64,000 nt of DNA from Sphaerochaeta pleomorpha str. Grapes. Its GTDB lineage: Bacteria > Spirochaetota > Spirochaetia > Sphaerochaetales > Sphaerochaetaceae. Each line of letters begins with the position of its first letter. The stretch's first letter is position 1. Both the position numbers and the translations under genes were made by a program. Where the stretch lies: assembly GCF_000236685.1 (NCBI RefSeq), contig NC_016633.1, positions 1,240,001 through 1,304,000 of the forward strand. The letters are read 5' to 3'. Shown one piece after another: positions 1 to 7,024 of this stretch. The notes beneath the pieces are model-generated. The model searched no databases and was not told where the DNA came from. It saw nothing but the letters and a program-made list of their open reading frames with translations.

Positions 1-381
1 ATGCACCAAAGGAACCATTTCCTCTTGGCTGACACATTGGTTTTCAAGGGAAAAAGCAATGTCCTCAGCCACCGACAGGCCTACGAACTGGCTGTCGGTA
101 TCTTGCAGGACGGTCCCGACTTTCTTGTTTATCTCGTAGATATCGGTGGTAGCGATATCGAGGGAAGCAACGGTTACCGTTCCTTCTATTTTTCCCGGGT
201 AGGCATTGGGTATCAAGGCATTGATACAATTGCCCAAGGTACTCTTGCCGCTTCCCGAGGGACCTACAATCAAAATCTTCTCACCCTTATAGATGGAAAG
301 GTCCAGATGTTTGATAGTAGGTTTCTGTTGGGCTTTGTATGTAAAGGAGAAGTCTTTGAACGATATGACTGTTTCTTGCAT
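1..381 (-). CDS. ECF transporter ATPase, partial (window edge)
   Basis: This is the N-terminal 127 codons of an ATP-binding subunit of an energy-coupling-factor (ECF) vitamin/metabolite transporter; the gene runs off the left edge. The Walker A motif GPSGSGKST is canonical and a Q-loop (VLQDTDSQF) follows near residue 98, as in EcfA proteins. The ATG at 381 lies 40 bp after the end of the S-component gene, in the same direction. The only Shine-Dalgarno-like bases (AGG) sit in the 3' arm of a GC-rich hairpin at 389-410. ATPases that accompany UPF0397 S components are often double-domain proteins; whether this one is cannot be seen here. Confidence 0.88.
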   Translation of the reverse strand, partial: MQETVISFKDFSFTYKAQQKPTIKHLDLSIYKGEKILIVGPSGSGKSTLGNCINALIPNAYPGKIEGTVTVASLDIATTDIYEINKKVGTVLQDTDSQFVGLSVAEDIAFSLENQCVSQEEMVPLVH

Positions 382-388
382 TATAATA

Positions 389-410
389 CCTGCAGGGGAA
401 ACCCTGCAGG
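389..410 (-). repeat. Hairpin between ECF S-component and ATPase genes
   Basis: A perfect inverted repeat, with arms CCTGCAGGG and CCCTGCAGG around a 4-base loop, fills the gap between the two ECF genes. It ends 7 bases before the ATPase ATG and contains the only AGG that could act as ribosome binding site. No U-run follows, so it is not a typical terminator. It may limit translation of the ATPase relative to the S component or mark an mRNA processing point (inference). Confidence 0.6.
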
Positions 411-421
411 CTTCTACCCCA

Positions 422-988
422 CTATTTGGATTCGTCAACTATCAGATTGCTGTTATCCTTGTTCCTTTTTGCAACGAGGAACATCAGCAGGGAACCCAAG
501 GTTCCAATGACAATCGTATTGGTGAAAGCAATAATCAGTTGTTGTGTAACAACCTTGTCCAGGGGTTCTGCGAAAAGCAGGAAATCCAGGATTGCACTGA
601 CCGAGTAGCCTATGAAGTTACCGACAAAAGCAAGCAGAATGAAAAAACCAACTTGCTTTTTGGAAAATATCCCGGTGTCAAGTGAATGCTTTGTCAGCAT
701 GGGGAAGAGCCCGATTGCGATACCGACGATTCCGCTTCCGAGCATCCAAGTGGGCCATACGCCCCAGCCGGCAAACATGTCGGTAATCCAATGGCCTAAA
801 AATCCAACCAAGAAACCTACTATCGGACCATACAGACCAGCAAACAATGCAAGAATAGCCATAGCAGGTTTGATAGTGGTATTTGCAAATACAGGGACAC
901 TGATCAAACCGCCGAGACCATACAAAGCCGCACCAATGGCAATGATTACAACCGCTTTGACGGCTTTCATGCCTTTAGACTGTTCCAT
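422..988 (-). CDS. ECF transporter S component, UPF0397 family
   Basis: This is a substrate-binding membrane subunit of an ECF transporter, 188 aa with about five hydrophobic segments. The conserved block [13 protein letters not shown] (near residues 62-74) and the overall pattern match the UPF0397 family. Some members of this family have been annotated as MtsA, the S component of a methionine-regulated ECF transporter; I recall that assignment and could not check it. The start has a good ribosome binding site (GAGGAAAACT). It lies 39 bp after a SAM hydroxide adenosyltransferase gene and just before an ECF ATPase gene, which suggests a substrate related to SAM breakdown such as methionine or a nucleoside (inference). 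No T component is visible; it may lie beyond the window or be shared. Confidence 0.8.
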   Translation of the reverse strand: MEQSKGMKAVKAVVIIAIGAALYGLGGLISVPVFANTTIKPAMAILALFAGLYGPIVGFLVGFLGHWITDMFAGWGVWPTWMLGSGIVGIAIGLFPMLTKHSLDTGIFSKKQVGFFILLAFVGNFIGYSVSAILDFLLFAEPLDKVVTQQLIIAFTNTIVIGTLGSLLMFLVAKRNKDNSNLIVDESK

Positions 989-1027
989 AGTTTTCCTCCT
1001 CAGGAAAGTTGATTACAAATCAGCAAA

Positions 1028-1912
1028 TCATACCACGGATAGGGAGATAATCCACCCTTCTCCGGTTCCGATTCCATAAGTTGTAGAAAAATTCCCCTTG
1101 TTAAGGGCTATGCCCAGATTCAAAAGGCTGTTTACATAGATAAGCGGCTCCCCCTGCTTTACTTCCGTAAAACTTTTGCAGAGCCGGAGAGGGTACCCAT
1201 AGACAATCCGCCCATCCTTGGTGATGGTAACCTGTAACAGCTGCCCATAGGCCAAGTGCATTTCCTCGATGAAATCGCCGCTGATATTCGTCCAGAGAGA
1301 GCCATAGCGGGCATCGAGAATGTCGATGGCACCGATGAGCGTTGTATCGTCAGCCTTTCTCCCTTTCTGAAGCTTCAGTTTGACCAAAGATTCCTGAAGA
1401 GGCCCGATATCCTCAAACTCGACAGCCCCGCAGCTGAGGCGGGCCCCTGTAAAGGCATACACATCGCGTCCGAAAAAGGTATAGCTTTTCTGGCTTCCTT
1501 CCAGGCGGTTTGCAACCTCGCTGATTTCCCGGATCTCAACAATTCCTACATGTTCGGCAATGTGGGTCAAGGTCCCGTTATCGGGGGTAACCACCAGATG
1601 CCCCGATTTGGTCAAAGCCACAATACTTTTCCGGTCGCTTCCAACCCCGGGATCTACCACACACACAAACACGGTCCCTGCCGCCCAATAGGTCATGGCC
1701 TGCATCAGGCGATAGGAAGCTTCCCAGATATTGAACTGGGGAATCTCATGGGTAAGGTCATCCAAAAGCAAACTGCTTGAAACCTTGTTTGCCACCCCGT
1801 GCATAGCGCTTACCGCTCCATCTGCCAGACCAAAGTCACTGAGAAACACTACAGTCTGGCGTCTCTGCCATTCCTTTCCCTCTACGAGGGCATTCCTGCT
1901 ACTTCTGTCCAT
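1028..1912 (-). CDS. SAM hydroxide adenosyltransferase (DUF62 family)
   Basis: The predicted enzyme hydrolyses S-adenosylmethionine to adenosine and methionine using water/hydroxide, the activity known for DUF62 relatives of the SAM fluorinase and chlorinase. The 294-aa protein opens with the family signature FLSDFGLADGAVSAMHG and has the DPGVGSDR segment carrying conserved Asp and Arg. The family's C-terminal beta-barrel domain follows. I chose ATG 1912 because AAAGGA lies 8 bases upstream; the longer open frame has no ribosome site. The start overlaps the preceding small membrane-protein gene by 14 bp, so the two are probably co-translated. Its place before an ECF S component suggests product recovery or substrate uptake. 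Halogenase activity is unlikely but not excluded by eye. Confidence 0.85.
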   Translation of the reverse strand: MDRSSRNALVEGKEWQRRQTVVFLSDFGLADGAVSAMHGVANKVSSSLLLDDLTHEIPQFNIWEASYRLMQAMTYWAAGTVFVCVVDPGVGSDRKSIVALTKSGHLVVTPDNGTLTHIAEHVGIVEIREISEVANRLEGSQKSYTFFGRDVYAFTGARLSCGAVEFEDIGPLQESLVKLKLQKGRKADDTTLIGAIDILDARYGSLWTNISGDFIEEMHLAYGQLLQVTITKDGRIVYGYPLRLCKSFTEVKQGEPLIYVNSLLNLGIALNKGNFSTTYGIGTGEGWIISLSVV

Positions 1913-2117
1913 CTTTTGTTTCCTTTTGAAAGAACCGCACCAGCTTGACAGCATAGAACACCAAAGCTGCTGAAATCGATACTACCAACAGGCCAACGAG
2001 TCCCATTACCAGAAGGCTTCCCTCATAGACAAGTGCAAGTAGGATGTACCCGATGAGAAGGGAGCAGATGAGCACAATCAGAGAGACCGTAAGCGAACGC
2101 AACTGTTTTTTTGTCAT
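1899..2117 (-). CDS. Small two-helix membrane protein
   Basis: I do not recognise this 72-residue protein. It has a basic N-terminus (MTKKQLRS), two hydrophobic helices at about residues 8-30 and 35-57, and a charged tail (FFQKETKDGQK). It overlaps the upstream thrH-like gene by 4 bp and the downstream SAM hydroxide adenosyltransferase gene by 14 bp, so it is embedded in a translationally coupled set. The coupling argues that it is real. Its function cannot be stated. Confidence 0.7.
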   Translation of the reverse strand: MTKKQLRSLTVSLIVLICSLLIGYILLALVYEGSLLVMGLVGLLVVSISAALVFYAVKLVRFFQKETKDGQK

Positions 2118-2719
2118 GACTTGAGAAATTCCCGGATGGTCTGCAGGAACTCGGCATAGGTAGTGGAAAGTTTCAAATGTGGTTCCTCTTCCAAAATCTT
2201 CTCGGGAGCCCTGAATAGACAGCCTCCATCGGCTGTATGGATCATGGTAAGGTCATTGTAGGAATCCCCTGCGGCAAAGGTTCTGAAGTTCAAGGCCTTC
2301 AAGGCTTCGATTGCCTGGCGTTTTCCATCATTGAGCCGCATGCGATACCCTTCGATCATACCGTTTTCACCGACAATGAGGTCATTGCACCAAATCATTG
2401 GCCAATCCAATTGTTTCATCAGCGGCTGGGCGAATTCAGAAAAGGTATCACTGAGAATAACAACCTGAGTCATGCTCCGTAACTCCTGGAGGAATTCATA
2501 GGCACCCTCGAGCGGTTTCATTGTCGAAATGACATCCTGTATATCGGAAAGCTTGAGATTGTGCTGTTTGAGAATCGCAAGCCGGCTTGTCATCAGTTTA
2601 TCATAGTCGGGAACCTCACGGGTAGTGAGACGTAACTGCTCGATTCCCGTTTTCTCTGCAAAATTAATCCATATTTCAGGAACCAACACACCCTCTAGGT
2701 CAAGACATACAATATCCAT
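2114..2719 (-). CDS. thrH: Phosphoserine phosphatase/homoserine phosphotransferase ThrH-like
   Basis: This HAD-superfamily phosphatase is close to ThrH, which dephosphorylates phosphoserine and can transfer phosphate to homoserine. The 201-aa length and sequence follow ThrH closely: motif I with the nucleophilic Asp is LDLEGVLVPEIWINFAEKTG, motif II is VILSDT, and motif III is AGDSYND. ThrH has Glu in DLEG where classical SerB has DxDxT, and so does this protein. The start at 2719 is preceded by GGAGGG. It is the first gene of the run that continues with the small membrane protein, the SAM hydroxide adenosyltransferase and the ECF genes. Serine/homoserine metabolism fits a methionine or one-carbon theme (inference). 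Confidence 0.87.
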   Translation of the reverse strand: MDIVCLDLEGVLVPEIWINFAEKTGIEQLRLTTREVPDYDKLMTSRLAILKQHNLKLSDIQDVISTMKPLEGAYEFLQELRSMTQVVILSDTFSEFAQPLMKQLDWPMIWCNDLIVGENGMIEGYRMRLNDGKRQAIEALKALNFRTFAAGDSYNDLTMIHTADGGCLFRAPEKILEEEPHLKLSTTYAEFLQTIREFLKS

Positions 2720-2784
2720 GGTACATTCCCTCCGTCGTTACATTTAGGAAGGAACTGGACGTAACTCTTCCTTGCGGGGAATTA

Positions 2785-3543
2785 TCACCCAACTAGAGAG
2801 AGAATTGCAAGGGGCAAAGATGCCCCCAGATAGGCTGCAGTCTCACAAAGCACTTCGATTGCACCCAAAACGTCCCCGGTTATTCCCCCTAGGCGTTTGA
2901 CACTGAGATGCCGTATACAGAAAAACAACAGGGAAGCGAGGAATAGCGACCCGACTGCAGAATAGAATGAAGGGCTGTCAAGAAAAGCGAGTACTCCCAG
3001 AAAAAGCAGAATCTGGAAAGCTGGGGCCAAGGCATGCCATTTTTTGCTCTGATCGACCAACAGTTGTGCCGTCCCACCCTCCTTACGGGCATAGGTGCAG
3101 GTTGCACAAGCCATAACCTGCATGAAACGACCAACCATTGGCGAAAACAAAAGAATCGGCCATAAAAATACAATACTTGCCACTGAAGCAACCTGTACCA
3201 ACAGGACACACACCAAAGCAATGACGGCAAAGGAACCGACGTGTGAGTCTTTCATGATGGCAAGGGTCCTCTCCTTATCCCAGCCGCCGCCGAACCCATC
3301 GGCCATATCGCATAGGCCATCGAGGTGGAATCCCCTGGTCAGATAGGCCTGGAGAGCCACAATGAGGGAAGCAAGGAGAAAAGGAGAAAGAGGAAGGAGA
3401 GAAAGCAGTACGGAAAAAAAACCGAGCAGGATACCGACCAGAGGAAAATAGAACAGCATCCCGCTTTGGGTCTTGCTGTCTTTTCCCGGTACGGAAAAAC
3501 GAGTCAGGGTTCTCAAGGCACTGACAAAGGGAGAAATAATCAA
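2785..3543 (-). CDS. cobS: Adenosylcobinamide-GDP ribazoletransferase
   Basis: CobS joins adenosylcobinamide-GDP with alpha-ribazole or its 5'-phosphate to give adenosylcobalamin (phosphate), the last step of nucleotide-loop assembly, in the membrane. The 252-aa protein has several membrane segments and the conserved acidic block GFHLDGLCDMADGFGGG at about residues 70-86, followed by the DSHVGSFA segment. Length is typical of CobS. Its start overlaps the end of cobU by 4 bp. It is the last gene of the cobT-cbiR-cobU-cobS run. Confidence 0.95.
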   Translation of the reverse strand: MIISPFVSALRTLTRFSVPGKDSKTQSGMLFYFPLVGILLGFFSVLLSLLPLSPFLLASLIVALQAYLTRGFHLDGLCDMADGFGGGWDKERTLAIMKDSHVGSFAVIALVCVLLVQVASVASIVFLWPILLFSPMVGRFMQVMACATCTYARKEGGTAQLLVDQSKKWHALAPAFQILLFLGVLAFLDSPSFYSAVGSLFLASLLFFCIRHLSVKRLGGITGDVLGAIEVLCETAAYLGASLPLAILSLVG

Positions 3544-4187
3544 ATTACTACACCCTTTATTGCAAGGGGAATCCCTGCAACCATCAGGATTACATTTTTT
3601 GCAATGGCGGCGATATCCTGGTTCATCCAGCCTGCAAGGTCACGGAACCTACGGCTTTCTGCATCGGCTGGGATGATACCCAGACCAGTCTCGTTGGTCA
3701 CCAACACAATATCAAAAGGAGGTTTTTTCAGCAGGGTAAGCAATTCGTCCATCTGAGGATACCGCCCCTCAACGATTCCTTTATGGTACATGAGGTTGCC
3801 CATCCAGACCGTGAGACAGTCGACAACGACAACCTCCACAGAAGGAGGCAGGCTTGCAATGGCCCTGGCAATCTCCAAAGGCTCCTCAACGGTTATAAAT
3901 CGATCTCCCCTGTCTGCCTGATGAGCTGCAATACGTGCTTGCATCTCTTCATCGATGGCTTCTGCAGTTGCAATAAAGGCACGGGAAGAAGTGCCATCAC
4001 AGACATTGAGGGCATAATCCTGGGCAAAAGAGCTCTTTCCGCTACGACCTCCCCCTATTACCAACGACACTTGTTTTTTCAGTTTTGTCCTGATCCAGAT
4101 ATTCCCTGTCGTGGAAACTACCGAGGCTGGGCCCTTCCTTTTTTGTTTTCCCCTCTCCTGCATATCCTTGAAATCGATTGTAGGCAT
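3540..4187 (-). CDS. cobU: Adenosylcobinamide kinase/guanylyltransferase
   Basis: CobU phosphorylates adenosylcobinamide and transfers GMP to it, giving the activated substrate for CobS. The P-loop GGGRSGKS appears at about residue 46, the His that becomes guanylylated lies in the following AAHQADRGDRF segment, and LVTNETGLGIIP is the conserved late motif. At 215 aa it is longer than usual because of about 35 extra basic N-terminal residues before the P-loop strand. ATG 4187 is supported by GGAG 9 bases upstream, but an internal start cannot be ruled out. It begins 2 bp after the end of cbiR. Confidence 0.94.
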   Translation of the reverse strand: MPTIDFKDMQERGKQKRKGPASVVSTTGNIWIRTKLKKQVSLVIGGGRSGKSSFAQDYALNVCDGTSSRAFIATAEAIDEEMQARIAAHQADRGDRFITVEEPLEIARAIASLPPSVEVVVVDCLTVWMGNLMYHKGIVEGRYPQMDELLTLLKKPPFDIVLVTNETGLGIIPADAESRRFRDLAGWMNQDIAAIAKNVILMVAGIPLAIKGVVI

Positions 4188-4189
4188 AC

Positions 4190-4996
4190 CTATTGATCTC
4201 CTCTTTTTCCAATCATAGCATGGTTTTTTCCCAACGCTGTGAGTGAAGTGGAAAAGTCGTACTCGTTAAAAACTTCCAGGGTAAGCACTCTTTCTTTTCC
4301 GTCTGAACCTTGGCAATCCAAAGCATCGAGAAAATAGGAGATTTTTTCAGTTTTCCCTACCGCAAGGCTTTGGTGGTCTTTTCCGTCGCATACTCCATGC
4401 AGATGACAAACCCTGGTTTTGGGAAGCAAGGTAGAACAGGTTTGTTTTTCGTCATAGCCCATCAACCAGATATGCCCTATATCCAAAGTGACGGAAAGCT
4501 TGTGTTTTTCAACAAGGGGAAGAACATAGGAGAAAGGGTAACTAAGGGTTTCTACGCATACAAGCGAGGGGTCGAGGGACGAGCAGCGAAGCAGGTCTGC
4601 AAGGCTTTCATCCAAAGCATTCTGCCAGCCTTCCACATCCTGGGAAGGAACCGCTGACCAGGTATCCGGGGTCAAGTGGAGGACGTAGGCAAAAGGCTGT
4701 AACACCGCAGTAAGCTCAATAACCTTCAAGTACGTTTCCAAGCTCTTTTGCCGTTCTTGTCTGTCTCTCGAGCCTGGGAATACATCCAAGGGGAAATGCA
4801 CAGTATAGGTAAGGTCATGCTCTACGGCAATGCTTCTCAATTCCTCGATCACTTGGACGGAAGGGTAATTATCCTGCCCTTCGCTCTTAAAAAGAACCAG
4901 TTCGATGTCATCAACCAAAGGGGCCAGATACCGTACGTTCGGCAAAATCTCATCCGCAAGGATATAGCTGGTCGTCCCGATTCTCACATTTTCCAT
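4190..4996 (-). CDS. cbiR: Cobamide-remodelling phosphodiesterase CbiR-like
   Basis: This 268-aa TIM-barrel protein of the AP endonuclease 2/sugar isomerase superfamily sits between cobT and cobU. That is the context of CbiR, the enzyme described from Akkermansia muciniphila that cleaves the nucleotide loop of cobamides so that the lower base can be exchanged. Barrel-strand motifs visible are VLHLTPD (about 105), VCVETLSYPF (about 145), VTLDIGHIW (about 169), CHLHGV (about 196) and LTLEVFNEY (about 239), whose His/Glu/Asp residues would bind catalytic metals. The identity rests on fold plus operon context. Hydroxypyruvate isomerase-like or endonuclease roles are the alternatives and fit the neighbours poorly. 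Confidence 0.8.
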   Translation of the reverse strand: MENVRIGTTSYILADEILPNVRYLAPLVDDIELVLFKSEGQDNYPSVQVIEELRSIAVEHDLTYTVHFPLDVFPGSRDRQERQKSLETYLKVIELTAVLQPFAYVLHLTPDTWSAVPSQDVEGWQNALDESLADLLRCSSLDPSLVCVETLSYPFSYVLPLVEKHKLSVTLDIGHIWLMGYDEKQTCSTLLPKTRVCHLHGVCDGKDHQSLAVGKTEKISYFLDALDCQGSDGKERVLTLEVFNEYDFSTSLTALGKNHAMIGKRGDQ

Positions 4997-4998
4997 TG

Positions 4999-6045
4999 TT
5001 ACACCAGTCCTATTCTGGATAGAATTTCCGTACTGTCGGTAACCTTACCTTCACTAAAAGAAGTCATCTCAGGTAAAATCCTGCTTGCCAGGGCAACAAT
5101 AGGCCAGGCCACCAGAGATCCCGTACCTTCCCCGAGCTGCATGCCAAGGTCCAAGATCGGAGAATCGAGACCAAGATAGTGCAACAGCAAGGAATGCCCA
5201 TGCATACCGGAAACGTGGCAAGGAATAAGGTAGCTCTTACAGTTTGGTTCCAAGGCACAGGAGACCAAAGCCGCTGCTGTGGTGATGAATCCGTCAAGCA
5301 ACACTGGCAACCCAAGTTCGCAGGCTTCAAGGATCCCCCCGGCAATAGCTGCCAGCTCAAATCCACCGAGACAAGCAAGCAATTCCAGCGCATCATCAGT
5401 CGGATAGCGTGCAATGGCTTTTTCTATGACCTCTTGCTTGTGGAGCAGTTCAGCTTCGCTGATACCGGAACCCTTTCCGGTAACCTCAAAGGGGGCATAA
5501 CCGGTCAACGCAGAAGCAAGGGCAGAGGCACTGGTTGTATTGGCAACCCCCATCTCCCCAAAGGCAATAACATCGAACCCCGCCTGTCTTTTCTCCCTGA
5601 CCAAGATTCTGCCCTTCTCCATCGCCTGAGTGCATTGAGCTTGCGTCATTGCAGGTTCCTTGAGAAAATTTTTCGTACCAAAGGAAACTTTTTGATCAAG
5701 TACCAAGTCCTCTTGCGTAAAAACATGGTCAACACCGACATCGACAACGGTAAGCTCGACAGCATTACAGCGGGCAAAGAGACTACAGGCTCCCCCGCCG
5801 TGGGCGAAATTCACACATTGCTGCCAGGTAATTTCTTGGGGGCTATGGGTCACCGCTTCCTCAGCGATACCATGGTCCCCGGCAAAGAGGATCAAAGCTG
5901 GTTTTCTCAGTGGTTTGGGATTAATGAGGGCAAGTTTGACGGCAAGCTCGGCGAGCACCCCAAGGCTATGGGGAGGCATTGCCTTGCCAAGCAACTGCGC
6001 AACATATAGTTCTTTTTTGTTCCTATCGACCGGGGGTACTGACAT
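4999..6045 (-). CDS. cobT: Nicotinate-nucleotide:DMB phosphoribosyltransferase
   Basis: CobT activates the lower-ligand base by making alpha-ribazole phosphate from nicotinate mononucleotide. The protein is 348 aa, a normal length. Motifs include FAGDHGIAEEAVTHSPQ near residue 57, GEMGVANTTSASALASAL near 152 and the late MQLGEGTGS block holding the catalytic Glu. The open frame extends far upstream, but those residues overlap the divergent transporter gene and look unnatural, so I chose ATG 6045. No Shine-Dalgarno is present. Instead a -10-like TACAAT ends 6 bases before the ATG (leaderless candidate). It is the first gene of the cobamide operon, and no cobalamin riboswitch is visible in the 52-bp gap. 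Confidence 0.94.
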   Translation of the reverse strand: MSVPPVDRNKKELYVAQLLGKAMPPHSLGVLAELAVKLALINPKPLRKPALILFAGDHGIAEEAVTHSPQEITWQQCVNFAHGGGACSLFARCNAVELTVVDVGVDHVFTQEDLVLDQKVSFGTKNFLKEPAMTQAQCTQAMEKGRILVREKRQAGFDVIAFGEMGVANTTSASALASALTGYAPFEVTGKGSGISEAELLHKQEVIEKAIARYPTDDALELLACLGGFELAAIAGGILEACELGLPVLLDGFITTAAALVSCALEPNCKSYLIPCHVSGMHGHSLLLHYLGLDSPILDLGMQLGEGTGSLVAWPIVALASRILPEMTSFSEGKVTDSTEILSRIGLV

Positions 6046-6081
6046 AGGTGCATTGTAAGGATTATGAGGCTGGTATGGCAA
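6046..6081 (-). promoter_or_regulatory. Predicted leaderless promoter of cobT operon
   Basis: On the minus strand, TTGCCA (6081-6076) and TACAAT (6057-6052) are separated by 18 bases. The -10 hexamer ends 6 bases before the cobT ATG, so initiation about 7 bases downstream would fall on the A of the ATG. No Shine-Dalgarno is present. Confidence 0.55.
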
Positions 6082-6097
6082 GGGAGAAAAGGATACA

Positions 6098-7024
6098 ATG
6101 GCTTTTATGCAAACAGCAGCATATATTTTACTAGACTTCATTACTGGCATGGTCATTTCGATCATGGTGGTCTGCAATACCGAACTTGGGGTTGCCTCGA
6201 CAATGGGGGTTTCCCTGATAATCAACCATATCGTGGGGTTGACCATTCTCTTTGGCATCTTGTTTTTCGGACGAAAAAACAAAACCATAAATCCTCCGAG
6301 GTCGAAAGCACCTTGGTATTTGTGGTTTAGCGGGCTCTTTGGCCTTGCCATCCTCAATTGCAACTATTACACGATAGTATACACAGGGGCATCCCTTGCC
6401 ATGGCAAGCACAGTCTTCGGACAGAGTGCAGTCTCACTGGTCTATGACCTGACAGGGTTCATGGGCATGAAGAAATATACCCTCAACAAAAAGAAAATCC
6501 TCAGTCTCTCAATCTCTTTAGCCGGGATCCTCATTATGGCAAGTACGAATGAAGGTTCCTTTGCCTTCGCTTTCATCCTGCTAGGCGTGCTAGCCGGAGC
6601 TCTTACCATGACCCAGATGGTCCTCAACAGTACCTTCTCCCAATACAAGGGGTCGTTTTTTGCTGCCAGGCATAACTTTCTGGTGGGACTAGTAGCCGGA
6701 GTGCTCTTTTATTTCGTCTTTTCCCCCCAACAAACCTTCCAGGGGTTCAAGGTTATCGGCAAAATCCCTCTGCTTTTAACCGTCAGCGGGGGAACCCTTG
6801 CTGTCTTTGTCGTGGTTTCAACCAACATCGTAGTAACCAAGATCCCTGCAATCTATTCTGCCTTGCTCTTGTCTGGGGCGCAGATTCTGATGAGTCTGGC
6901 AATCGATGCTACATTCTATGACAAGTTCTCGCCAACCTTGCTCTACGGTTCCCTTTTGATGCTCATCGGAATGGCTGGAAATATTATAGCTGACAGAAGA
7001 CAAAAAGTAGCTATTCCCGTTTAA
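6098..7024 (+). CDS. DMT-superfamily permease (DUF606/YdcZ-like)
   Basis: This is a ten-helix-type membrane protein of 308 aa built from two similar halves. The second half contains MTQMVLNSTFSQYKG and NFLVGLVAGVL, the pattern seen in DUF606/YdcZ members of the drug/metabolite transporter superfamily. Substrate is unknown. ATG 6098 has AAAGGA 4 bases upstream; ATG 6107 is an alternative because TACAAT at 6094-6099 ends 7 bases before it. The gene is divergent from cobT with only 52 bp between, so co-regulation with cobamide salvage is possible but unproven. Its 3' end overlaps the convergent glycosylase gene by 14 bp. Confidence 0.8.
   Translation: MAFMQTAAYILLDFITGMVISIMVVCNTELGVASTMGVSLIINHIVGLTILFGILFFGRKNKTINPPRSKAPWYLWFSGLFGLAILNCNYYTIVYTGASLAMASTVFGQSAVSLVYDLTGFMGMKKYTLNKKKILSLSISLAGILIMASTNEGSFAFAFILLGVLAGALTMTQMVLNSTFSQYKGSFFAARHNFLVGLVAGVLFYFVFSPQQTFQGFKVIGKIPLLLTVSGGTLAVFVVVSTNIVVTKIPAIYSALLLSGAQILMSLAIDATFYDKFSPTLLYGSLLMLIGMAGNIIADRRQKVAIPV

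Noticed and set aside
1028-1912. SAM fluorinase/chlorinase activity
   Set aside because: The family includes them, but the common bacterial members are hydroxide adenosyltransferases and nothing in the context suggests organohalogen synthesis.
2720-2784. Cobalamin riboswitch near cobS/thrH
   Set aside because: The 65-bp gap is too short and no B12-box-like sequence is visible; none lies upstream of cobT either.
6046-6363. N-terminal extension of CobT up to 6363
   Set aside because: The extra residues overlap the divergent permease gene, look like antisense coding and are not in CobT proteins.
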